A program made the position numbers and the translations under genes. The notes under the pieces are model-generated. The model was not told the DNA's origin. It searched no databases and saw only the letters and a program-made list of their open reading frames with translations. This document shows, in pieces, positions 56,693 through 64,000 of a DNA stretch of 64,000 nucleotides (positions are counted from its first letter, which is position 1; the number at the start of each line of letters is the position of its first letter). This DNA is from Lunularia cruciata (Eukaryota > Streptophyta > Marchantiopsida > Lunulariales > Lunulariaceae): positions 23,948,608 to 24,012,607 of the forward strand of contig OX419762.1 of the NCBI GenBank assembly GCA_948567375.1, written 5' to 3'.

Positions 56693-59160
56693 ATGTCGAG
56701 CAATTTTCCTTCGCCGTTGAGGAGTCGTATTGCAGGTGATTGGGGAAAGGGAAATAGAGTTGGACTCGTGTTAGTGCGTAAGGGAGAAGTTGAGAGAGAG
56801 AAATCGAGAGACCAAAAGAAAGCAGAAGAGATGGGAGGAGGGAAGAAGAACTCCAAATTTGCAATGAGAAATCATGCAATTTGGAGATTAGATATAGTAG
56901 CGAGGATCAAAGTCTTGAGCCGACTTTGGATCACTTTTCTGGCATGGAACTAGAACGTAAGTTTTCTAGGATTCACGACAGAAATCATCGAGAGTAAATG
57001 TCTCGATGGTCTTGAGGAAGAAGGGAAGAGAGGAAATCCGGCTCGCTGGACAGAGTTGGATTGGAGACTCGTACTCGGGAAGGAGGCAGGCTCGGAGCAA
57101 GGAGCCATGTTCTTGGGGAAAGGAGAGATAGCCCAAGAAACGCAGGAGGTGAGAGATGCCTTCTCGTCGAAGAGGACGAAGAATGGATATAAAGTTGAGA
57201 GCTATAAGGACCCAATGAGGAGAGGAATTGTGAGTGCACTAATGGCCCTCCTGAAGCCGGAGAGAACTACCTATGTGATGAAACACCAAGCGGTGTTCTT
57301 TCACAAGTTATTTGCAGGAGAACCGATAAATTGGGCAAGGTGCTTTCACGGAAGAACGAGGCAGATGGTGTGGAATCTGCGGGATAAGTCGCCTCCACAC
57401 TACATCGTACTATTTGCAGCCCACTTTTACCTCGGGTTAAATCTGCTCAATGTGGCGGAGCGTAATCGAATGGTGTCTCATTTCCATCCTGATTTGAGAA
57501 GAGAAGTCGACGCGGAGGAGCAGCAATACATTCTCCAAATCCGGAGCACAGACGATTACTACGCGAAGACAGGGAAGAACGTGGAGGTTGTTGAAAGTAC
57601 CCCGACGAAGAAGAGAACTCGGCAAGCAGAAGCTGAAGAAAACAAGAAACCTTGGAAAATGCAGAAAAATAACCCGAGGCGAGGAATGGTGGTGATTGAG
57701 TCGGAAGATGAAGACTCAGAAGGCGAAGCCGAGCTCAAGATGGAGGACTCGGACCATGAGGAGGAACTTGAGCTGACATTGCAAAGTGGAGATACGAGCA
57801 GTGACAGTGAGGAAGGAAGAGAGATGACATCGGTACCAGCGGCTGAAGAATACGAAGAAGAAATGCAAGCCGAAGTAGAAACCGAAGACAATGCGGCATT
57901 GGAAGACGAAGTACCAGTGTGTGAGGAGAAGAAGATCGCAGTACAGCGAGGAATTTGCTCGAGACGTAAGGCGAAGTGTGAAGCGGGACCGAGTAGAGTG
58001 AAGGAAGAGGTAGAAGGAAGCTCGGGCAGTGAGGCATCGATTCCGATACGAAGACTCCAGAGAAGAAGGCGAGTATCGGGAGAACACGAGGAAAGAAGAG
58101 AGACCACTCCGCGGGAGGACGAATGTATCAATAATGGAGTAGATTACCTGCAGATGGTAGTATGCCCGCTATTGGTGAAGATGGAGAAGAAGAAGAAGGA
58201 GATGCAGTCTACTTGTCCAAAGGTAAAGACTGTGTTGCAGGTCTTATCAAGATTGGAAGAAGAAAACTCGGAGTTAAAGAAGAGTATAACCCGAGGAGAG
58301 GAAGAGAGAGAAGTACTGCAAGCAGAAGCAGTCGAGAGGAGTCAGGTAATCGAAGACCTGAAGAGAGAAGTGAGTTATCAAGAAGATCTTGCGAGGAAGA
58401 GTGACATCGCAAGGGAGAGATAGGTAGCGGAGCATGAAATCTTGAAGCAACAGTTTGTTGATTCAAGAGTCGAACTCATCCGTGCTATGGCGAGGGTAGC
58501 ATCAAAGGATCAAGAGCTCGATCGAGTGATAGAGAGTATGGAGGAGAAGAAGCAACTCTGGCAGTGAGAGTTGGCTGCGAGATATAGAGAAGAAGAGAGA
58601 TTATGAGACTTACTTTGTAATCAGGAAGAGAAGGTTGCACAGAAGGAGAAAGAGAAAGAAGCGGTGAAGGCCAAATTCAAAGAAGAATTGGCGATGTACA
58701 GAGAAGAATGGCTCGCAGATCGCAAACGCAAACGCAACACAAGATTGGAGCCATTGAAGGAAATCATCCTCAGAGTAAACACGATGTTGAGTACAGAGGC
58801 CAGCGTTCGAATTGAGGAGACGAGATTGCAAAAGTAGAAGACAATATCACGATTAGATTAGACTTAGTGAGAATAGAGTTAGAAAAGCTTCGGCAAGATG
58901 TTAAGGCAAAACCCGAAGTAGATAACATCAGGATCCAAATGTCTTCGGAGTTGCCCTTAGAGACATTAGAGAAGAGTGGGTTGAAGGATGAGGAGTTAGA
59001 TAGATTACCCACTAGTGCAATTTCAGATCAAGAAAGAGAATTGCTGGATTTGGTAGAAGATGTGGGAGATCTGAAACCCGAGGACAGAGTAGTAGGAAGT
59101 AAGATTACTTTGGGTTTGGGTTTGAAAGCCGAGGAAGAAGTAGACATCGGATCGGAGTAG
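56693..59160 (+). pseudogene. U3-ORF of A7, LTR-encoded protein of unknown function
   Basis: One reading frame from ATG 56693 to about 58800, with stops at 56951 (TGG to TAG), 58421, 58567 and 58603, then a frame change and 58867-59160. Residues 1-60 are basic (GGGKKNSKFAMRNHAIWRLD). About 60-300 looks globular, with LSRLWITFLAWN, KVESYKDPMRRGIVSALMAL, MKHQAVFFHKLFAGEPINWA and HYIVLFAAHFYLGLNLL. About 300-440 is acidic with Arg-rich patches (RRLQRRRRVSGEHEERR) that could be nuclear signals. From about 440 it is coiled-coil (RLEEENSELKK, LKREVSYQEDLA). The C-terminal part contains PEVDNIRIQMSSELPLETLE. No signal peptide is evident. A hydrophobic run sits near LWITFLAWN. Weakly reminiscent of the putative transposon protein domain of plant retroelements; low confidence. 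Confidence 0.75.
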
Positions 59161-59277
59161 AAACCGATTTGAGATTTGAAGGGGCAGATATGAAGAGGTG
59201 CATTGTCATTTCGGATCTGCAGGTTAGAACAGTTGTTGTAGAAACGGTATAGTTGTTAGAATTGTCGATTGCTTCAC

Positions 59278-59285
59278 TATTTAAG
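59278..59285 (+). promoter_or_regulatory. LTR TATA box of A7
   Basis: TATTTAAG in the context TTCACTATTTAAGAGTGGCA, shared with A2 and, with changes, all other family A copies. It lies 118 bases after the U3-ORF, about 670 bases before the LTR end, so U3 is about 3 kb and contains the ORF. Confidence 0.6.
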
Positions 59286-59955
59286 AGTGGCATTCGGATG
59301 AAAATGTTGTTCAATGCTCATCATTTCTGAGAATAGATAAAGCAAAGTGCTGTAAAGCAGTGCTCGTTGCTTGAGCTTGATTCCGAGTATCAACTTTGTA
59401 CTGGTGTTTGTGAGTGTTTGGAGAAATTTGAAGTGCAAGTCAGAGTGCTTGTTGGATGTTGGATTCCACAGCCTTGATCTTCGTTTTGTGTGTTTGATCC
59501 TGAGTGAAGTGCAATCGAAGCAATGCCTTGACAGATTTGAGAAGAATTGTAATGTTGGTAGTATTCTGCATTTGTGAGTGCAGGGCGAAGTTGATGTGAA
59601 GCAATTTTGATCAAGGAAGTTGTGCCTTCAGTGGAAGGGTGGAACACAATTCTGAGGCAAAGTTGTTTTGCAATGAAGTGCCGTTTTTGGGAGAGCCTGA
59701 ATCATCACAAATCAAGATTGTTTGGAAAGATTTGATGGAGTCGTGATTAAGGAGTGTTAATTTGTGACAAGACTGCGAGTCAGTGCTTGTTACTCTCTTC
59801 TGGGTGTGGTTTCTACCTGAGAGACTAAAGAAGAACTCAAGAAGAACTGAAATTGTTACTTTGCTTCGTATTTGGATATTTTTGACTTGTATCTCTGCGG
59901 GAACGAACTTTACTTACCCAATTACCGCAAAAGTGATATTTGTTGGGTTGTCACA

Positions 59956-60694
59956 ATGCCCTTTGGAGTTAGTTTTTGATGGAGGAGTAGAGTTTATAAG
60001 GAGCATCACTACAGCTATACTATGACATTTCTTTATCACACATAGAGTAACTACATCCTATAAGCCAAATTCCAATGGCTTGGCAAAGAGAACCAATCAA
60101 ACCTTGTGCATGATGTTGGCCAAAGATGCAAAAATGGAAGGGGCTAAACATCATTGGAACAAGAGGATTCCCGTAGGTTTGTTGGAGTATAGGACAACCA
60201 TAAAGACTTCCATTGGATATTCTCCATTTCATTTGGTATATGGTATTGAATCTACCTTACCTATTCACTTTGATCATCCTACCTTCCAAATCATTCATAG
60301 GAGATTGAAGAAGCACAAGGAGGTGATGTAGAGAAGTCAAGGAAGGATCAACTCATGGAATTGGAGGAGGCAAGAGCAGTTGCTATGGTTTGAGTGGAGC
60401 AAGCCCAAAGGAAACAAAAGGAAAGCTATGACAAGATGCAAGGCAAGAAGAAGGTGGAGCTTTTCACAGAAGGTGATTGGATAATGTTGTTTGATTCCAT
60501 TTGATTCAAGAGAGTGCAAAAGAAGTTTTTGCCTCAGTACTTTGGACCTTTCATAGTGGAGAAGATGTAGGGAAATTACATCTATGATCTCAAAGATTTG
60601 GGAAGAAGATACTCTAATAGGATTAACCATGATAAGTTGAAGATGTATCATAGAAGGTAGAGAGACCTTCACTTTGAGGACAAAGTGAAATCTT
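59956..60694 (+). pseudogene. Integrase of element J, C-terminal half
   Basis: Continues from 56279: CPLELVFDGGVEFIRSIT (second Asp 59978-59980); then, after a stop, SNGLAKRTNQTLCMMLAKDA, where the catalytic Glu is Lys (60086-60088); TTIKTSIGYSPFHLVYGIES; then, in a broken frame, a C-terminal tail with RRYSNRINHDKLKMYHRR (60607-60660). No chromodomain seen. It ends close to the polypurine tract. Confidence 0.8.
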
Positions 60695-61384
60695 AGTGCA
60701 GGGGTAAATGTAACACCTATTTATGCATGTGTGTGGTATTGTGATATCTAGTTTGGTATTACAAGTACTTAAGAGATATTATTAATATAGATATAAAATA
60801 TGGTTCTACATTAGTCATGATTTTTAGCTAAAGTTAGTCATAGCTAAGATAGAGGAAATCTTACTTTAGAGGAAGTGGAAAAGATGAGCACCACTATTTG
60901 AATTTTAGTGTATTGACTTGGTATTATTCTTAGGTGTTTGGATTTGAGGAAAGAGTTAAGAACTCTTGGACCCACAAGCCTTTTTGTTTTGGATTCTTCT
61001 ATAGTCCAAGGGTAGCCCATGTGAAGGAATCCTTGACTTAGTGGTTGGGTCAAGATAAGACCACATGCTTAGGGGAATAGATATTCCTTTAGACCTTTTG
61101 GACTTTATTTGACTTTTAGCCTAGTTACTTACATTACTCTAATAATTAGTAACTTTGGTGCATAACTATTTCACAAGTATATAAACTAGGGTGATGAGGT
61201 ACTCATCATCCTTTCATTTGCAACTATCTCTCTTTCATTGAGGTCTCTAGTGAATAATGGTTTGAGTCTTGGAGTGTTGGCCTTGGAGTAGTATGATGGA
61301 GTTGGGATTCTTTGCCTTCTTAGTCCATGGTGTGTTACCATAATAGCCATCAGAGGTTCATCCTGAGTGATAGATAGGCCGGCT
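60695..61384 (+). repeat. Polypurine tract and 3' LTR of element J
   Basis: The purine tract GCAGGGGTAAA (60698-60708) is followed by TGTAACACCT at 60709, a common start for plant gypsy LTRs. The LTR is about 0.67 kb; its end is not sharp because a family B fragment follows. A TATA box (TATATAAA) lies at 61178-61185. The 5' LTR of J was not found in the window. Confidence 0.65.
61178..61185 (+). promoter_or_regulatory. TATA box in the J LTR
   Basis: TATATAAA in the context CACAAGTATATAAACTAGGG, followed about 30 bases on by CATCATCC. Good match to a plant TATA box. Confidence 0.6.
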
Positions 61385-61424
61385 CATAGTGCTTCTATAA
61401 TGTATGTTGTGTAGCAATGTATAT
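61385..61424 (+). repeat. Family B X-repeat fragment
   Basis: TAGTGCTTCTATAATGTATG and then TTGTGTAGCAATGTATAT matches the X repeat (compare the reverse complement of 11227-11331). It is truncated on the left; A8 inserted in it on the right. The remainder should be beyond the window. Confidence 0.55.
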
Positions 61425-61805
61425 TGTGGTGCCCACATTTTTTTTCTCAAAATAAAGGAGAAGAAGTGTACAGAGAAGTCGAATTGCGCATGTATGGCCG
61501 AAGAAGGCAAGGAAAAGAGTCTTCGGGATGAAACCCAAAGTAAAGTGACTTCGGGTCATAAGGCAAAGTACTCGGAAATGCCCTGTCAGCATACAACCCA
61601 AAGTAAATTGTCTTCATATTGGGGGAGCTCAACCTGAGGCGAAGACAGTCTAACAACCTTTTGTCGGGGCGAGAAATTCAAGAAGGGGCCGTTTTAAAAC
61701 TGGCGGCCCATACGCGCAAAGGTTGATTGATAGTGACAGGTGCATGCTGGAGGTGTGATTTCTCGGTAGAAACTCAAAGCAATGGAAGACAAAGAAGCGC
61801 AACTC

Positions 61806-61814
61806 TATAAAAAT
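61806..61814 (+). promoter_or_regulatory. TATA box before the U3-ORF of A8
   Basis: TATAAAAAT, 27 bases before ATG 61833, identical in spacing to A7. Confidence 0.55.
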
Positions 61815-61832
61815 CAAAACTGCAACGACAAA

Positions 61833-64000
61833 ATGTCGAGTAATTTTCCTTTGCCGCTGAGAAGTCGTCTTGCAGGTGATCGGGGAAAGGGAAATAGAGT
61901 TGGGATCGTGTAAGTGCGCAAGGGCGAGGTTGCGAGAGTGAAATCGAGAGAAAGTGAGAAGGTAGAAGAGATAGGAGGAGGGAAGAAGAAATCCGAATTT
62001 GTAGTGAGAAATCATGCAATTCAGAGGTTAGATGTGATAGCAAGGATCGAAGTCTTGAGCCAACTTTGGATCACCTTTCTGGCATGGAACTGGAATGTAA
62101 GTTTTCCAGGATTCATGACAGAAATCATCAAGAGTAAGTGTCTCAATGGACCCAAGGAAGAAGGGAAGAGAGGAAATCTGGCTCCTAGACAGAGTTGGAT
62201 TGGAGACTCGTACTCGGGAAGGAGGCAGGCTCGGAGCAGGGAGCCACATTCTTAGGAAAGGGAGAGATAGCTCAAGAGACTCAGGAGGTGAGAGATGCCT
62301 TCTTGTCGAAAAGAACAACTATGGGTATAAAGTTAAGAGTTACAAGGATCCAGTGAAGAGAGGGATTGTGAGTGCTCTCATGGCGATCTTGAAGTCAAAG
62401 AGAACGACTTATGTGATGAAACACCAAGCGGTGTTCTTCCATAAGTTGTTTGTAGGAGAACCTATAAATTGGGCGAGGTGTTTTCACGGGAGAACAAGGC
62501 AGATGGTGTGGAATTTGCGGGATAAGTCGCCTCCACACTACATTGTGCCATTTGCAGCACACTTCTACTTTGAGCTCAATTTGCTGAACTCGGCAGAGCA
62601 GACTTGGATGGTGTTGCGCTTCCATCCTGATGTGCGAAAGGAGGTTGATGTCGAGGAGCAGCAATACATTCTCCAAATCCGGAGCACGGACGACTACTAT
62701 GCGAAGACAGGGAAGAACATGGAGGTCACAATGAGTACCCTGACAAAGAAGAGGAGTCGGCAAGGAGAAGCCAAAGACAGCAAGAAACCTCGGAAGATGC
62801 AGAGAAGTAACCCGAGGCGAGGAATGGTGGTAATTGAGTCGGAAGATGAAGACTCAGAAGGTGAGGCCGAGCTCAAAACAGAAGACTCGGAACATGAGGA
62901 GGAACCTGAGCTGACACTGCAGAGAGGAGATACGAGCAGTGATAGTGAAGAAGGAGGAGAAATGACATCGGTGCCAACGGCTGACGAATATGAAGAAGAA
63001 GTGCAAGCCGAGTTGGAAGCCAAAGACAACACAGCGCTGGTAGACGAAGTAACGGTGCCCGAGGAAAAGAAGATTGCAGTACAGCAAGGAGTTCGCTCGA
63101 GACGTAAGGTGAAGTGTGAAGCGGGGCCGAGTAAAGTGAAGGAAGAGGTAGAAGAAAGCTCGGGAAGCAAAGCGTCCATCCCGATACAAAGTCTCCAGAG
63201 AAGAAGGCGAGTATCGGGAGAACACGAAGAGAGAAGAGAGACCACTCTGCGGGATGAAGTAGTTGCCAGTGATGGAGTGGAGTACTTGCGAGAGAATGTG
63301 TGCCTATTGTTGGTGAAGTTGGAGCACAAGAAGAAGGAGATGCAGTCTACTTGTCCAGAGGTAAAGACTGTATTGTAGGTATTGGCAAGATTAGAAGAAG
63401 AGAACTCGGAGTTGAAGAGAAGTATAACCCGAGGTGAGGAGGAGAGAGAAGTACTGCAAGTAGGGGCAGTAGAGAAGTCAGGTAATTGAAGACTTGAAGA
63501 GGGAAGTGAGCTATCGAGAGGATCTTGCAAGGAAGAGTGACATAGCAAGAGAGAGACAAGTAGCTGAATATGAAATCTTGAAGCAGCAGTTTGCTGATTC
63601 AAGAGTAGAAGTAATCCATGCTATGGCAAGGGTAGCAGCGAAGGATCAAGAGCTCGATAGAATGATGGAGAGTATGGAGGAGAAGAAGCAACTCTGGCAA
63701 CGAGAGTTGGCTGCACGGTATAGAGAAGAAGACCGATTACAAGAATTACTTTGTAATCAGGAGGAGAAGGTAGTTCAGAAGGAGAAGGAGACGGTGAAAG
63801 CCAAATTTGAGGAAGAATTGGCGATGTACCGAGAGGAATGGCTTGCAGATCGAGAATGAGAAAGGAAGACAAGGTTGGAGCCGATAATGGAAATTGTCCT
63901 CCAGATGAATGCCATGTTGAGTACAGAAGCCAGAGTTTGGATTGAAGAAACGAGACTGCACAAGTTGAAGTTGTTGGTGCAGGAGACAAGGCGAAGACAA
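61833..64000 (+). pseudogene. U3-ORF of A8 (partial at window end)
   Basis: The best kept copy. From MSSNFPLPLRSRLAGDRGKG (one stop at 61911) through RLDVIARIEVLSQLWITFLA to a frameshift near 62185. Then 62146-63378 is nearly all open: YKVKSYKDPVKRGIVSALMA, MKHQAVFFHKLFVGEPINWA, PFAAHFYFELNLLNSAEQ, EEQQYILQIRSTDDYYAKTG, then the acidic part. The stop at 63376 and a frameshift near 63470 come before the coiled-coil, open again from 63494 to 63859 (LKQQFADSRVEVIHAMARVA). In-frame substitutions outnumber breaks relative to A7, as expected for an ORF that was once under selection. Confidence 0.75.

Larger units (their letters stand above)
56280..59955 (+). mobile_element. A7: solo LTR, long form of family A, with U3-ORF
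   Basis: 3,676 bases, TGTGGTGCCCACATTTTTT to GGGTTGTCACA, flanked by ATGCC (56275-56279, 59956-59960). Removing it with one ATGCC restores the integrase reading FGCPLELVFDGG of J, proof of a clean insertion. It has no gag-pol. It contains the U3-ORF (56693-59160), two TATA boxes and the ACCCGAAG/CTTCGGGT motifs near its start. Its ends equal those of the LTRs of D. Confidence 0.92.
61425..64000 (+). mobile_element. A8: long-form family A LTR, cut by the window end
   Basis: Starts TGTGGTGCCCACATTTTTTT after TATAT. Closely similar to A7 over all 2.58 kb visible. Whether it is a solo LTR or the 5' LTR of a whole element cannot be told from the window. Confidence 0.85.

Noticed and set aside
56693-59160. 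The U3-ORF as an envelope-like protein
   Set aside because: No signal peptide, no clear membrane anchor and no cleavage-site pattern are visible; the long acidic and coiled-coil parts do not fit. Left as unknown.
62697-63602. A 301-codon Ser-rich open frame on the minus strand
   Set aside because: It lies opposite the acidic and coiled-coil part of the A8 U3-ORF. Ser/Leu-rich antisense frames are what GAA/GAG-rich codons give on the other strand, and A7 shows the same shadow at 58131-57559.

Overview
The window looks like repeat-filled intergenic DNA from a land plant with a large genome. A seed plant of the gymnosperm type is my guess from the style of the elements, not a proof. I see no host gene, tRNA, rRNA or CRISPR. 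Nearly everything is nested, decayed Ty3/gypsy-class retrotransposon sequence, so the coding entries are pseudogenes. Boundaries were set by reading terminal sequences, target-site duplications (TSDs) and restored reading frames by eye.

Four families are named here. Family A/D is a gypsy element with very long LTRs (about 3.7 kb, TGTGG...CACA, 5-bp TSD) and a degenerate tRNA-Asp-like primer site. Its LTR carries a long ORF of unknown function (called U3-ORF) upstream of the LTR TATA box. Family B has 4-bp TSDs and TGTC...GACA ends. It carries gag, protease, a cytosine-5 DNA methyltransferase domain, RT, RNase H and a DDE integrase, and its ends look like split direct repeats (Y - internal - X - Y - X) rather than ordinary LTRs. 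Family C is seen only as solo LTR-like units (TGTCGTCGGG...ACGACA, 4-bp TSD) rich in GA tandem repeats. Family J is a further gypsy element with a TGTAACACC LTR.

Layout: 1-3.1 kb is degenerate non-coding DNA. 3.1-7.56 kb is the 5' part of an old plus-strand B-family copy (G), interrupted by a 2.2-kb insert. 7,562-38,877 is one minus-strand D element stretched to 31 kb by insertions: its 3' LTR (A1) holds a complete B element (11,227-19,788) and solo C1 (20,302-24,914, itself holding solo LTR A2), and its gag is split by solo C2 (29,527-33,188). 38,916 to about 49.5 kb is a second minus-strand D-family element (E), with solo LTR A5 in its 3' LTR and most of its interior replaced by AT-rich DNA. 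49.54-51.47 kb is B-family integrase plus 3' terminal repeats, probably the far end of G. 51.5-61.4 kb is element J, whose integrase is split by solo LTR A7 (56,280-59,955). 61,425 to the window end is another A LTR (A8).

The two observations most worth attention are in element B and family A. B combines a cytosine-5 methyltransferase placed between protease and RT with split-direct-repeat ends and a DDE integrase. Family A carries a long ORF inside the LTR with its own TATA box, so every solo LTR also spreads a coding unit.
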